Of a stretch of 64,000 nucleotides of DNA, positions 21,060 to 33,635 are shown in pieces. Location of the stretch: assembly GCF_000143415.4 (NCBI RefSeq), contig NW_003314286.1, positions 903,643-967,642 on the forward strand, given 5' to 3'. A model generated the notes under the pieces. The model was not told the DNA's origin and searched no databases. It worked only from the letters and a program-made list of their open reading frames with translations. Numbering within the stretch: the stretch's first letter is position 1; the number at the start of each line of letters is the position of its first letter. The stretch comes from Selaginella moellendorffii. Lineage: Eukaryota > Streptophyta > Lycopodiopsida > Selaginellales > Selaginellaceae. Both the position numbers and the translations under genes were made by a program.

Positions 21060-22230
21060 GAGGCCAAGGCCAATGGTTGGTGCACGTTTTCACCAAAGTG
21101 GGTGGCTCGCTGGTGTGCAAGCGATGGTGGCAGCTGCCCTGGGCCGTCTGTCGCCTGTCCTTCGGCTTTGAACAAAGCTCCCGGCTGCCTCAGGGAGCTC
21201 AGCGTCATGCTGTCATGGTATGGCGACGATGACCCGATCGAAGCTACGGTCACTGGCTTGCCTGGGCTGCTGGCTCCCTCACAACACCTTTTCTCGACGA
21301 TCGGGATGAGCTCATATCATGGGGACCGAAGGTCTGGAGCGTGATCGCGTGCTCCACAAGATCCAGAGGCTCGAAATAACTGGGAGGATGCGCACTAGCG
21401 ACCAGAGCTTGGTCTCATGCTCTCTCCAGTGCCTAGAAGTGTACAATCTTGGCTCGCACGTCTCTCCTGCGCTGCTCGAGATGCTGCTAGCATCATGCCC
21501 GAGACTGAGACATTTGAGGGCTGGAATTGGCAGCGACCGATCTCTTACAGTCTCGAATGGAAGCCTCAGTACTCTCGTGTTGTGTGGGGAATTTGGCGAG
21601 CACTTTGAGCTCATGCTCGACGCCCCGCAGCTGGAATATCTACTGGCGGGACTGCGTAGGACTCGAACGAGCATCCGGTTGCGCTCCCAGGATTTGAGGA
21701 CGGCCAGGAGTTTGTACAAGAGTTATACAACTCTTGTGTTCTTGACAGGCCATATGAGACGCTGTGTAGCTTGACGCTACTGGGATCCTGGGCGATGGAT
21801 CCCATCGTCCAGCTCTCTCGCTTCTCGCCTCTAGTCTCGACGCTCTAGCTCCAGCTTTCACCAGCGAGCATCACGATGACCATGGACGATATGTTATCTT
21901 GGTTTGGCCGCGTGGAGAAGATACATGTTGACTGTCTCCGTCTTTTCGTCTTTCTTCTTCTTACCAATCCTGTATTTGCAGTCCTTTGTGTCCGGGGGTG
22001 TCTCCAAGCGCAATGGTCTCATGGTCCATCTCCGCGTGTGCACTGATGCACCATGGTTCTCAGGGATTTACTTGAAGTTCATCAAGTCAAAGGGCTGTGA
22101 TTCACTGCGCTGAGGAGGTGGCTAGCTGGGAACAGCTGATACTCACACCAGGATTTGAGTGCTTGCGGGTGTTGTTTAACTTTTTTCCTGGTTCCGTTTT
22201 TCTTGACACGCGCCTGGAACTACCGACATG
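21060..22230 (+). pseudogene. F-box/LRR-like family, degenerate copy 2
   Basis: Closely related to copy 3, with blocks LVCKRWWQL, VTGLPGLLAPSQ, LEMLLASCPRL, SLTVSNGSLSTLVLCGEFGE, TSIRLRSQDLR, a GSWAMD block and MTMDDMLSWFGRVE in the same order. Several frame changes interrupt it. The longest surviving frame (21319-21774) covers only the central repeats. It is followed at 22290-22490 by a fragment of UBLCP1, showing that the duplicated unit reached into the next gene. Confidence 0.7.
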
Positions 22231-22289
22231 GTTCTTGATTTATTGATTGTTTTGTTTTTTCTTCTCGTTGTAAAGGGATACTCATTCAT

Positions 22290-22490
22290 CGAATTGAGGA
22301 GGTTTGTGCGGCGACGACACGGTGGGACAAGCGTCAGGAATTGTCCCCTGCGATCAAAGATTTCGGCTATTTTTTGCTTTGCATTGCATAGAAAAGCGTT
22401 TGCTTGACTGGTAAAAAGGAAGCTTTGATTTTGAAAACGCTAACAGCATGCATTATTTCATCGTTTTCCAGCACAGAAAGGGTTGACAGT
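22290..22490 (+). pseudogene. Fragment of UBLCP1 (exon 1 parts and end of intron 1)
   Basis: GTGCGGCGACGACACGGTGG resembles exon 1 at 23907-23927, CCTGCGATCAAAGATTTC resembles 24053-24069, and ATTTCATCGTTTTCCAGCAC near 22455 is identical to the intron-1/exon-2 junction at 24226-24245. The middle of exon 1 is deleted. It is a truncated duplicate of the intact gene at 23803. Confidence 0.75.
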
Positions 22491-22540
22491 GGAAGACTTT
22501 TTGTTAGCTTATATTGGCATTTCATTAGGTCAGAGGGAAA

Positions 22541-23725
22541 AATGCTAGAGCTGGATGGTTGCTCCCTCCTGGACGTCTGGGAGATGCGCGGCAGCTCGCC
22601 AAATGCTCGCTGGTGTGCAAGCGATGTCTCTCGCCTGCACTTCGACTTTGTGGTAAGTACCAGGCAGCAGCTAAAGGACGCGCGTCTCGTGCAAGGCTCC
22701 CGGCTGCCGCAAGGAGCTCAGCGTCATGCTCCGGTATAGCGGCCATGGTGATGAGCAGATGGAACCTAGCGGTTACTGGCTTGCCTGGGTTTCCCTTGAA
22801 GCTCGGGATGGAATGGGGACCGAGGGTCTGGCTCTTGATCGCGTGCTCTACCGCGATTCCGAGGCTCCACATCGCTGGGAACATCTACACTGGCAACCAG
22901 AGCTTGGTGCCGTGCTCTCTCCAGTGCCTAGAAGCCTGCGAGCTGCAGTCGCCCGTCTCTCCTGCGATGCTCCAGATGCTGCTAGCATCATGCCCGAGGC
23001 TGGAACTTTTGAGGGCTGGAACTGGCGACAAACAGTCTCTTACAGTCTCGACTGGAAGCCTCAGGGCTCTCGTCTTGTGTGGGCAACTCGACGAGGAGTT
23101 TGAGACGTTCGAGCTCACGATCGACGCCCCGAAGCTGGAAACTCTACTGATGCGACTGAGTCAAGCGAGTAGGACTAGCATCCGGTTGCGCTCCCAGGAT
23201 CTGAGGATGGCCATGTTATACAGCTCTTGTGTTCTTGACAAGCCATGTCAGAAGCTGCGTAGCTTGACGCTTATGGGATCCTGGGCGATGGATTCCATCG
23301 TCCAGCTCTCTCGGTTCTCGCCTCTGGCCTCGACGCTCTCACTCCAGGTCTTCACCAGCGAGTACAAGATGACCATGGACAAAATCTTATCTTGGTTTGG
23401 CCGCGTGGAGACGATATATTCTTTTCAAGTGGATCTCCGTCTTTTTGTCTTTCTTCTTCTTACCAATCGTGTAATTGCAGTCGTTTTTGCCCGGGGGTGT
23501 CTCCAAGCGCAAGGATCTCACGCTTCATCTCCACCGCCACCCGACGTGATGGTTGTCATGGATTTACTTGAAGCTCATCAAGTCAAAGGGCTCGTCATTC
23601 ACTGCGCCGAGGAGATGGAACTGTGCTTGCGGGTGTTGTTCGACTTGGTTATGGTCTTTCCTGGTCGCATTTCTTTCACGCGCGAGGAGTTACAGCCATA
23701 TTATGATCTGAAAAATTACATCTAA
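22541..23725 (+). CDS. F-box/LRR-like protein, best-preserved copy 3 (possibly pseudogene)
   Basis: A 388-codon frame from about 22559 to 23725 contains an F-box-like end (RQLAKCSLVCKRC), leucine-rich stretches (MLQMLLASCPRLELLRAG, TGSLRALVLCG) and an FBD-like tail (MDLLEAHQVKGLVIHCAEE). The likely start, ATG at 22541, reads MLELDGCSLLDVWE, the natural first half of the F-box, but in another frame. A net shift near 22580-22590 is needed to join the halves. A candidate donor GTAAGT at 22652 could mean part of the frame is intronic. F-box proteins of this kind are SCF adaptors. Function here is unsure, and loss of the F-box is possible. Confidence 0.5.
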   Translation, partial: NARAGWLLPPGRLGDARQLAKCSLVCKRCLSPALRLCGKYQAAAKGRASRARLPAAARSSASCSGIAAMVMSRWNLAVTGLPGFPLKLGMEWGPRVWLLIACSTAIPRLHIAGNIYTGNQSLVPCSLQCLEACELQSPVSPAMLQMLLASCPRLELLRAGTGDKQSLTVSTGSLRALVLCGQLDEEFETFELTIDAPKLETLLMRLSQASRTSIRLRSQDLRMAMLYSSCVLDKPCQKLRSLTLMGSWAMDSIVQLSRFSPLASTLSLQVFTSEYKMTMDKILSWFGRVETIYSFQVDLRLFVFLLLTNRVIAVVFARGCLQAQGSHASSPPPPDVMVVMDLLEAHQVKGLVIHCAEEMELCLRVLFDLVMVFPGRISFTREELQPYYDLKNYI

Positions 23726-23802
23726 AGGCAGGGAATATTCGACTAAAGTAAAAGCACTGTGTATTCAAATTCTAGGGCTAGCAGTGTGAGAGAAGGGGTG
23801 CT

Positions 23803-25263
23803 ATGGTGCTAGAGGCGGCGGGCTGCAGTGCTTCCACGTCCCAGGAATCGGGTGAGGAGCTGACGCTGGTGGTGAAATGGGTTGGCAAGGATTACACGGT
23901 GCGGGTTTGCGGCGATGACACGGTGGGAGAGCTTAAGCGCCGGATCTGCGAGGTCACCAATGTTCTTCCCAAGCGCCAGAAGCTCCTCAATGTCAAGAAG
24001 GGATCCAAGCCCGCCGACGATTCCATGCTGCTCTCCGGCCTGGGCCTCAAGCCTGCGATCAAGATTTCCATGATCGGGTAAGCTCCCAGTTTTTTCCTTT
24101 TGTTTTTCTTTCATGTTCTGCATTGGATAAAAAAGTTTGGTGGTATAGTTTGGACTGGACTTCTTGAACAAAAAAAAAGAGAGAAGATTTTGATAGCTTG
24201 CTAGCATTGGTTTTACTCTTGATTTATTTCATCGTTTTCCAGCACTGTGGAAGATGAGATATTTGTAGATACCGTGGATGCTCCCGAGGTCTTGGACGAT
24301 TTTGAGCTGGGGGAGGAAGACACCACCGATATCAAAGACAAAGATATCAACAAGGCTAAGATCCAGAGACGAGTTCAACAGTACAAGGTTAGAAATAATC
24401 TTGTGTTCCTGCACTTTTCTCATGTCTTTGATTTTTATTGCGTGCTTTATTCGCTGACAGTTAAAGCTGTTGAATCCTTGTCGCCCGGGAAAGAAACTTC
24501 TCGTTTTGGATATTGATTACACGCTCTTTGATCATCGTTCCACCGCCGAGAATCCCCTGGAGCTGATGCGCCCGTGTAAGTCGGTCGTGGAGCACACAAA
24601 GGCTGTGATCTTTTCTCATGAACTTTGCTTTTGACAGATCTTCACGAGTTTCTTACGGCTGCCTACGCTGCCTACGACATCATCATATGGTCCGCTACAA
24701 GGTTTGACTCCACCAACAAGAGACAATCGAGAAAAAAGAGGATCCTTTTCTTACTAATGTCGTGTTTGCTTTGCAGCATGAAATGGGTGGAAGTTAAGAT
24801 GAAGGAGCTGGGAGTTCTCGGCAATGCAAGCTATAAGATCACGGCCCTCCTGGACCATCTTGCGATGATCACAGTCCAGTCCGAGAGCCGCGGAGTTTTC
24901 GATTGCAAGCCACTGGGTTTAATCTGGGGAAAGCTTCCAGAGGTAAAGCGTTTAGATCCTTCTTTAGATCTCTTATCAGTTTGTTTTTTTTTTTCTTGGT
25001 TTCTTCTTTCTTTGCTACAGTTTTATGGACCAAACAACACGATCATGCTGGATGATCTCAAGAGGAACTTCGTGATGAATCCACAAAATGGTCTCGTGAT
25101 CCGGCCTTTTAAAAAAGCTCACATGAATCGAGGCACGGACCAGGAGCTCGTGTACTTGGCAGAGTATTTGCTCGCGATCGGCGACTTGGACGACTTAAGT
25201 GGCCTGGATCACAAGAACTGGGAGAAGTATAGCGAGCAAAACAAGCGGCAAAGGCACCAGTGA
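23803..25263 (+). CDS. UBLCP1: Ubiquitin-like domain-containing CTD phosphatase 1 (UBLCP1)
   Basis: Six exons (23803-24077, 24243-24387, 24461-24575, 24638-24701, 24777-24942, 25021-25263) give 335 aa. A ubiquitin-like domain occupies about residues 18-92 ([27 protein letters not shown]). The HAD/FCP1-type phosphatase domain follows, with the catalytic DxDxT as [12 protein letters not shown] near residues 157-161. Later motifs include [36 protein letters not shown] and [17 protein letters not shown]. In other eukaryotes UBLCP1 dephosphorylates and restrains nuclear 26S proteasomes. Length and domain order are standard. Only about 310 bp separate its stop from the CHX start. Confidence 0.93.
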
Positions 25264-25574
25264 TTACTTGGGATAATTTAAAATCGGTGAATATTCCTGG
25301 CATTGAGGGTCGAATCGTTTCCCTCTCTGCCGCATGTACAAAACAATCTAGGGTTCTCGGAGGAGGACGTGAGCCATGGCGCCGCGCGCCGCACACTGCG
25401 ATTTCCATCTCCTCTGGCTCGAGGCGGTAAGGAATCTATGATCTGCATTCTCTTCTCGTTGCCGATCGGGGGATTTCTTGCGGTTGCAGCACCCCCGGGC
25501 GGGTCGTGCGCGCCGGAGAAGAAAATCCGGCAGCTCGGGAGGAGCGGCGTGAGCGATCGAGCATATTTGGAGGC

Positions 25575-28191
25575 ATGGATGCCATGGCGCGTGCCGTCAT
25601 CCGTGCTTCCACTCCAGCTTCCTCTTCCTCCGGCTGCAAAATGGGGATCACATCGCATGGAGCTTATCAGGACGACAATCCCATCGATTTCGCGCTCCCC
25701 CTCCTCATGGTCCAAATGTGTATCGTCCTGGCGCTCACTCGCTCGCTGGCGATCGTGATGAAGCCGCTGAGGCAGCCGAGAGTAGTGGCGGAGATCATTG
25801 TAAGTCCCGCGTTTCTTTCGCTCTAGATCGATGATCTTATTTGTTTCTCTTCTTGGCAGGGAGGGATTCTCCTTGGTCCATCGGCATTCGGCAGGAAGCA
25901 AAGCTACATAAACAAGATCTTTCCATCCAAGAGCATCACAGTCCTGGAAACTTTCGCCAACCTGGGACTGATTTTCTTCCTCTTCATGGTCGGCCTGGAG
26001 CTCGACTTAACAGCAGTGATGCGTACAGGGAGGCAGGCTCTGGTGATAGCCGCGGCTGGGATAACTACCCCATTTGCCACCGGAGTGGGAGTCTCAGTAG
26101 TTCTTCGCAACACCATCTCCAAGGAAGGCAAGTTCAGTGCTTTTCTCGTCTTCATGGGGGTGGCCATGTCGATCACGGCGTTCCCGGTGCTGGCACGTAT
26201 TCTCGCAGAGAGGAAACTCTTGACTACCGACGTTGGCCAGATAGCAATGTCCGCAGCAGCAGTGAACGATGTGGTGGCTTGGATTTTGCTGGCACTGGCA
26301 GTAGCTCTCTCCGGCACCGATACGAGCCCGACAGTCGCTATATGGGTGCTGCTTACAGGCCTGGCATATCTGGTGATCATGTTTACGGTGGTCCGACGCT
26401 TTATGACTTGGGTGGCACATCACGTTACTGAGAACGAGCCCGTGAAGGAGCTCTACGTGTGCATCACTTTTGCCGGGGTTCTCGCTTCGGCCTTTGCGAC
26501 GGATGTTATTGGGATCCATTCCATTTTCGGGGCGTTTGTTTTCGGCTTGATCATCCCGAAAGATGGCCCGCTGGCTAAGATTGTTATCGAGAAGGTGGAG
26601 GACTTTGTCATCGTACTGATGCTGCCTTTATACTTCGTTTCCAGTGGATTGAAGACAAACATCCAGTCTATACATGGAGCTAAGTCGGGGGGCCTCACTG
26701 TTTTGGTTATTGCGTCGGCTTGCCTTGGAAAGATCGTCGGCACTTTTGTTCCGGCTGTGGTCTATGGAATCAATCCCAGGAAGGCGATGACTTTGGGATT
26801 TCTTATGAACACGAAGGGACTGGTGGAGCTGATCGTGCTCAACATTGGAAAAGAGAGAGGGGTATGTTGTTTTTGATCAAGTTATGGTCTTTTCTGAGTC
26901 GTTCTCCGTGCTACAGGTGTTGAACGAAGAAACATTTGCAATCATGGTGATCATGGCGTTATTCACGACTTTTATCACGACTCCAATAGTGATGGCGTTG
27001 TACAAACCCGCGAGGACTCCCATCCCATACACGTTGCGAAAGCTGGAGATGTGCACAGTGAATGACGAGCTCCGGGTGGTGGCATGCGTCCATGGGATAA
27101 AAAACGTGCCCGGTATCATCAGCCTGGTGGATCAAGCAAGGGGAAGAAGCAGGCACTCGATGCGGCTCTACATACTCCACCTCGTGGAGCTGTCGGAGAG
27201 GTCATCGGCTATTGTGATGGTACACACGGCAAGGAAGAATGGCCGTCTCACCAAGAGCGCACGGGGCGAGAACCACATCTACGTTGCTTTCGAGGCCTTC
27301 GGTCATCTCAGCGAAGTTAAGGTCCGGCCAATGACAGTCGTCTCCAATTTCTCCGACATGCACGACGATATCTGTGCAACGGCAGCTGACAAGCGGGCAG
27401 CCGTGCTGATCCTGCCTTTCCACAAGATCCGCAGGGCCGACGGGGTTCTAGAGACGCTAAACACAGGATTCCAGTTTGTCAACGACCAAGTCTTGCAGCA
27501 CGCGCCATGCTCGGTCGGGATCTTCATAGACAGGGGGCTCTCGGACGTGTACCACGCACCCGTGCAGCTGGTTCCCAAAAGCGTCTCCCACAGCGTGGCG
27601 GTGTTTTTCTTTGGGGGGCCGGACGATCGCGAGGCCTTGGCGATGGGATGCAGAATGGCCGAGCATCCGGGAGTGAAAGTCAAGGTGATACATTTCCTCT
27701 CCTGCTCCGACGGAGAAGTCGTCACTCGCAGGAAGTCGATCGTCATCTCGACTCGAAAGACGAGCAGGAAGTCCATCTTCCAGAGGGAAGGCGAGCAGCA
27801 CCACTACCACGTCGATCTGGAGGGAGTCGACCTTGAGAAGGAGAAGCAAATCGACATCGACACCATCGCTGCGCTCCGGGAGGAGGACAAGCAAGGGATC
27901 CTGTACGAGCAAGTGCCAGTGGGGGACCCGATCGACGCAGTGATGGACACCGTGAGGAACTGCGAATACAATCTCGTCATCGTTGGCCGGGCTCGGGTAC
28001 CATGCAGATTGATCGCGAGCTTGAACAACTTGGCGCTCGAGTACGAGGAGCTGGGGCCGATTGGGAGTGTCTTGGCCTCGTCGGATCCAAGTATCAAGGC
28101 CTCGGTCCTGGTGATGCAGCAGTACACGAATAAGAACGAGCCCGTCAACCCCGTGCATCCAACTCCCATCACGTCCCCAGAGGTGCCATGA
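25575..28191 (+). CDS. Cation/H+ antiporter, CHX family (CPA2)
   Basis: Three exons, 25575-25799, 25860-26861 and 26917-28191, encode 833 aa, the usual CHX size. I chose the ATG at 25575; a second at 25641 (MGITSHGAYQDDNP) is equally plausible. About 12 hydrophobic segments form the Na+/H+ exchanger domain, opening with DNPIDFALPLLMVQ and RQPRVVAEI|GGILLGPSAFGR, with the Asn-Asp pair typical of CPA2 in AAAVNDVVAWILLA. The C-terminal 400 residues are cytosolic with USP-like folds (LRVVACVHGIKNVPGII, YNLVIVGRARVPC). Plant CHX proteins move K+ or Na+ against protons at endomembranes or the plasma membrane. The member and location cannot be set from sequence alone. Confidence 0.92.
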
Positions 28192-28459
28192 AAGTTACTA
28201 CTCTCACAGGCTGATCAATCAATCTCTCCGACTCGGGCTCTCTCGGAGAGCTATGATCGATCCACTGAGAGTTTGCTCTATTCATGTTATAAGAGCTGGT
28301 TACACCACGAGCTCAAAAGGTGGAGCCACAAACTTTTGTCTTCCAGTGGTTTTCTACTCTTGGCCATTGGAGAGTTTGTGAATATTTCGTTAGATGTATT
28401 AACTCCTTGATATATCCTCCATGTATAGCTAAATCCCGAGAAAAAATTATGCTTCTTGT

Positions 28460-31400
28460 CTACGAGCTTGCTTGTTGAATAGCTTCTTTGAGCTTCACAC
28501 CCAGAGCCTTGGCCAAGGGAGGCGGCACAGCGTTACCGATTTGGCGGTGCTTGTTTTGCATGGTGCCAAAGAACTTGTAGCTGTCTGGGAATCCCTGCGA
28601 AAGTAAACACAACAAGCCGTGATCAGAGAGTGTCACACACTTCTTTGAAGAGGTTTGAGTACCTGTGACCGAGCGCACTCACGCACAGTGACTATGCGAT
28701 CTTGCTCCGGGTGGAAACACATGCCGACCTTTCCCATGGGCTGAGGATCCGTGATCGAAGTTGGAAAGTTCCCGTCCCAGTCCAGTCTGCCAAACAGTCC
28801 CTTCCATTGGTTGTGTCGCTCAGCGGTGTTTGGAAGGCACCACGGGATTAAGTCCACTGTCTGGCCAGTGGATAGCTTGACCTGTTGGATCACCGCCAAA
28901 AGTTAGTAGAGACAAACAAACAAACAAACGCAGACGGGCTCCACCTTCTCATCTGGAAGATCGCGCCAGTCTGCTCCAGGGCGCTTTGGAATTCGCTGAC
29001 AGCGAATAAAGTTCAGCTCGTTCATCTCTTTGCAAATGTGATCTCGGAGAACAGTTGCGCCGCCTCTAATGTTCTTCTGGAACCACGACTGTGGTTCATT
29101 GCCATACTGTCAGCCACCTCAATAGTTAGTACCAGAGGAAGAGATAAAACCAGTCACTTACAGGAGTTTCAGGTTTTTCTGTCCCATTCGCCACGGGAGG
29201 AAGGTCTCCTATCGTATCTCGGACGGTAATAGACCGCAATGGAGCACCGCCGCGGGTATCGTCAGCAGCTGCATAGACCGAGTTACCAGACAGCGGTATT
29301 TTCAGTTGCGCGCTCGCGAACACATGTACAGGTTCTGGCCAATCTGGTAGCACTTCATCTGGAGCTGCAGCCCAAATGATCGCACGCGTTCTGGACTGAG
29401 AGATACCATAGTGTCCAGCTTGAAGAATACCAAAACGAACCTGGAGATAATCGATTGAGGGACGACAAAAGATGAGAACAGTGAAAGCTTACCTGGTATC
29501 CCATTTCTAACAACGAAGCTAAAGTGAGACGAAAAGTCTGTCCTTTGTTGAAGGACACAAAATTGCGAACGTTCTCCAAAAGGAAGTAGCGCGGTCGGAA
29601 ATAATCGGCATACGAGAGAAATCCCAGGACCATCTCACATTGGATTTTGCTCCAGTTTCTCTTGTTAAACCTGTTCATACCAGAAAATCCCTGAGAGCGA
29701 AAGAAACACAACGTCAACACTTGGCAAACACAACCATATAAGTTATACCTGGCAGGGAGGACCACCGCTAATAAAATCAACCTCACCCGGCCTGGGTAAA
29801 CTACTTTTCTGGTTCTCGCTGAGCTTAGATGCCATTTCAGCAGCCTCCGGCGTTGAACAGCAATCATCAAGGTCTCCACCTATTTCCATAATAGATCTGC
29901 CATAACAAAGAAATTATTTCAGCACCAGTTTCATGTTTCGGTAAAACAGCTTACCTTAGCACGACGTTGCAGTTGTCAAAAAACACAGTGGCGGTAGGAT
30001 GATTCATTTTAAATGCTTCTGCAGCTGCGTGATCATATTCTATTGCCCACTTTGTTGACGCGATGCCTGTACCAGAGGATATCAGGAGAGAACCACACGA
30101 ACGAAAATACCTGATTGATGAATTCCTTCAGACAGACCACCACAGCCTGCAAAAATGTCAAGCATCGATAGCTTTTCGTCGTTTGCAGAAGTTTCTTTGG
30201 GTTGTCGATCATCTTCAACCAGTTTACCCTTTCCTTTTGCTGATGCTAAACTCGACGCCGCTGGTGGTTTCCCGAGTTTAACATTAGCTGGTAACTGGAA
30301 AGAAGACAAAATGTCAAAACATGAAACGGCATTTCGAGGAACGAACCTGTTTCACAGTTCCTTTCAGTGGGTCATAGACGCAGCTACAGAAAAACAGGTC
30401 CATTAGCGCTTTGGTTTCTGAAGCTACAGTAAACTCCTGCCGCTTCACAACGGTACATTTTCCCCTCACAGCAGCAAGAGATATCGTGGTTGTCCGTTCA
30501 CAGAAATAGACCTGCATGAAAGGAAGTACAAAAGTACATATAAAGAAGAAAAACAAAACGAAGTACCTCGTGAACATCGGCTTTATAAGCCTTTCCCAAG
30601 TCGACGTCTTCGGGCCTGTAGAACTTCCGAACTGTCAATTGCTCCGCACCTGTTTTTGACGATGGTATGATATCCATGAGCTGGCAGATCGTAAAAGCCC
30701 GAAGACCCTTGTTTCTACCACCTTTGAACTTCTGAATTTCGTCCTGTGATTGAGTCATTATTTGAGTTATATCGACGTATACGAAGTCGTTGATGTGGTA
30801 TTCCACGCCCTGGAACCGGAAGCCTTGAAGATTCGCAAACAGTGACAAGCTATCCTTTGTCTTTGCCTCTTCCCTTGATTTACAGCCTTCACACACTCCG
30901 GTTCCCAAAGCCAGCTTATCATGCGGAATGCGAAAGAAGCCGCCCTTCTCAGGAACATAGATAGCTTGACAAAAGTACTCTGTCGGAAGACCTTTAATTT
31001 CCCTGTCGCGACCTCGTTCCCGTTCTTCCTCGTCGGCCGTAGCATTATCCTTCCTGTGCATGTGACCCCACGGACGTCGTCTAAGTTCCACCGTCACGAT
31101 CTCTTTCGCATCCCTGACCTCTACGTTGTCACAACTACCGGTGAGAAACAATTCCCGCTTGGAAGCTGCGTCGCCTAAAACTGTGCTTTCTCCTTTCACC
31201 AGTACCCTGCCGTGAACCATGCTACGCCCATTGGCCTTGTACAGGTACTCCACGAGTAAAAATGCGTCCTCAGCACCTTCGACTTCGTAACGAACAGCTT
31301 CGCCAGGCTTAATCAGATGACCACGAATAGCCTTTGCATCAGCCTTCTGATCTTGCTGGCGCCTAACATTTTCAGCTTCAGGTTCGCAGGTACCATCTTC

Positions 31401-33500
31401 ATTGTATGTGGAACAATAATCGCTCCAGATGCGATTAACAAGCTGCGTCGTCGTTGCACGCATGGGCTTTGTTTTGGAAGCATCTGGCTGTAGGCTTCCC
31501 CTGGGATTAAGATTTCTGCCCCGAAGAAGCTTTTTCTTGGAGACCTTGAGCTTGGTATGGTGCCTTTCCTCCATCATTTTCAAAAGCCCAGTCACAAAAG
31601 AACTCTTCCTGATGGTGTCGTCTGCGAACTTAAAATGTTAGAAATCGGAAAGAACAGTAAGTTAACACGTAAAAACTGACCAGGGAATTCTGAAAACTGT
31701 TGCAGGAGGATCTGTCCGTGCACCACAACAAACCTCTCCACATCTGCTACTTTCGAGCCAACAAAAGTGTCACTATCTTGAGTTTGGTCAGTAAGCCGCT
31801 TGACGACGTCTGGAAAAGAAAGACGAGAAACGCGACTTACAACCTTCAGCATTGTAATGATGTGCCTAGCCAGTCTCGCCGTTTTCAAAACTGGACTATA
31901 CCATGCTGCATACTGAGCAGATGGAGGTCCCAGCCTGTACCAAGCACCAGCCGTCCTGATAGAGATACTCAATATCTTGGCACCGAACTCTATCTTCCAT
32001 TCCTTAATTGAACTCAAATAAACTCGCAGAAGGTTCTCGTTATGCGTGGTAGAAGCCGCATCATCTACGAACAAAAAAACACAATAAAATGAATCCTTTC
32101 GGCTGGTAGAGCTTAGCTGACTTACCGGGCTCATTGTCCATACAATACTCAAAGTTGTCCTCCGTTACAAGGCCCGAGCCGAAGACTTCGACGTCCGTCT
32201 CTGCACCGCTAACCATGGGAAGAAGTTCCAAGGACACAAACCGCATGTCCGAGTTGTACAGGGCCCAGTCATAGAGCATGCGGTGCTCCAGCTCCCCATC
32301 ATCACCGCTCATGACAAGGTACTCGTCCGTCTCCTCCTCTTCAGGCTTGTAGAACTCCGGAAATGGATAATCCACCGCAAGCTCGTCCTCGTTGATCTTG
32401 ATGTAACTCTTTGCCTTAGCTCCGCCGCTCCTCATTCTCATGGCTCGCTCCTCCCGTTCCTGGAGAAGCTGCGCATACTGCGCATCGCCAGCATACTGAT
32501 CCGTCAAGCCGCTTGAGTGCTCGGACGACGGATTGGAACCGTCGGGCTCGTTGATCGTCAAAGTTCCATTCTTCCTCCCATGACACGCCAAACTAACGTC
32601 CTCCATGCGACAAGAAGCCGACTCCTTCTCTAGTGCCACCAGCGCTGGCAAGCCCGTAAAAACCTGGTCGCCATCCGAAGCACTTACGTCCATTGCCTTA
32701 AGCTGGCTGGACACAAAGCCTCCGATCGAGATGAGGTACTCCCGACTAAAAGGCTGCGACAAAGACGTCTTCTTGGACCGTCGCGCTACCTGTGCCACAA
32801 GGCTCTCGAGTGGAAGCTCTGGATCACCACCATCCGGCTTGGAAAGAGCCTTAAAGACCGCTATACACAGGGACGACTTGTCCGCAAGAGCGCTGTACCA
32901 AGTCTTGTAGCTGGCGGCCGGCTTGCAGCAAATGTAGTCGCCAGCCTCGGTGCAAATCCACACGACGAGCACACCATCCTCGTATCCGGAGATGCACCAA
33001 GACTCCAAAGGCCCGAAGCTTTGGCATCGAAACCCCCGCTGCTTCTCCAAGAGCCCCGTCACTGGAAGAATGGTCGCCGTCACGAAGAGCGGCACCGTCT
33101 CGAGGATCTCGATCGGCTGCTCCGCGCCCTGCCCGTCGTGGACCACGAAATCCAGGAGTCTCCTCTGCGGCTTTTCTTTCTTGCCCTCGCCCCCTTCTCG
33201 CGTCCTCATGATCGCCGTCGCCTCGGAATCCGCCAGACGGGGCTCCGGCTTAACCTCGATCACATTTTCTGCCTCGATCGCTTCCTCTTCGTCTTCTTTC
33301 TCTTCCAGGTTCTTGATGGCCGCCCGGCGGGGCCGGGGCCGCTTGCAGCCGCTACCAGTGTTGTGAAATGCGGTGACGGAGATGATCTCGACATCGCTGG
33401 AGTCGCTGTGGTGAGAAGCATCAGACCTGGGCGGATTGCGGGCGGCGGGGGCCGCAGCATTGTTCTTCAAGCGCTTCTTCCTCCCGCGATGAACCGCCAT
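28460..33500 (-). CDS. MET1: DNA (cytosine-5)-methyltransferase, MET1/DNMT1 type
   Basis: Twelve exons (33500-32126, 32064-31681, 31621-30567, 30511-30347, 30294-30111, 30066-29955, 29896-29749, 29690-29493, 29440-29162, 29106-28945, 28881-28663, 28594-28460) join in frame to 1471 aa. Rough order: basic N-terminus, two replication-foci domains (about 115-245 and 465-600), two BAH domains (about 720-880 and 900-1000), then the catalytic domain. Catalytic motifs are all visible: I ([10 protein letters not shown]), IV ([14 protein letters not shown], split across exons 7/8), VI (LLENVRNFV), VIII (QSRTR) and X ([11 protein letters not shown]). There is no CXXC finger, as usual in plants. The role is maintenance of CG methylation in the nucleus. 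It converges with CHX, with 270 bp between stops. Confidence 0.95.
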
Positions 33501-33635
33501 GGCCGGACTCCTGTTTCTCTGTAGAACAACCTAGCCTAAAAAGCCCTTAAACCCTACAAAGAGCAGGGCGCGCCCGATATTCCCGCTTCAGGTTTTGAAT
33601 GGGGATTCTCAATTAAAGTCGTTAAGAATAATTAT

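Noticed and set aside
29740..29765. Apparent one-base loss in the MET1 catalytic PCQ motif
   Set aside because: On rechecking against the translated neighbouring frame the sequence encodes GGPPCQ across the exon 7/8 junction, so the motif is intact.
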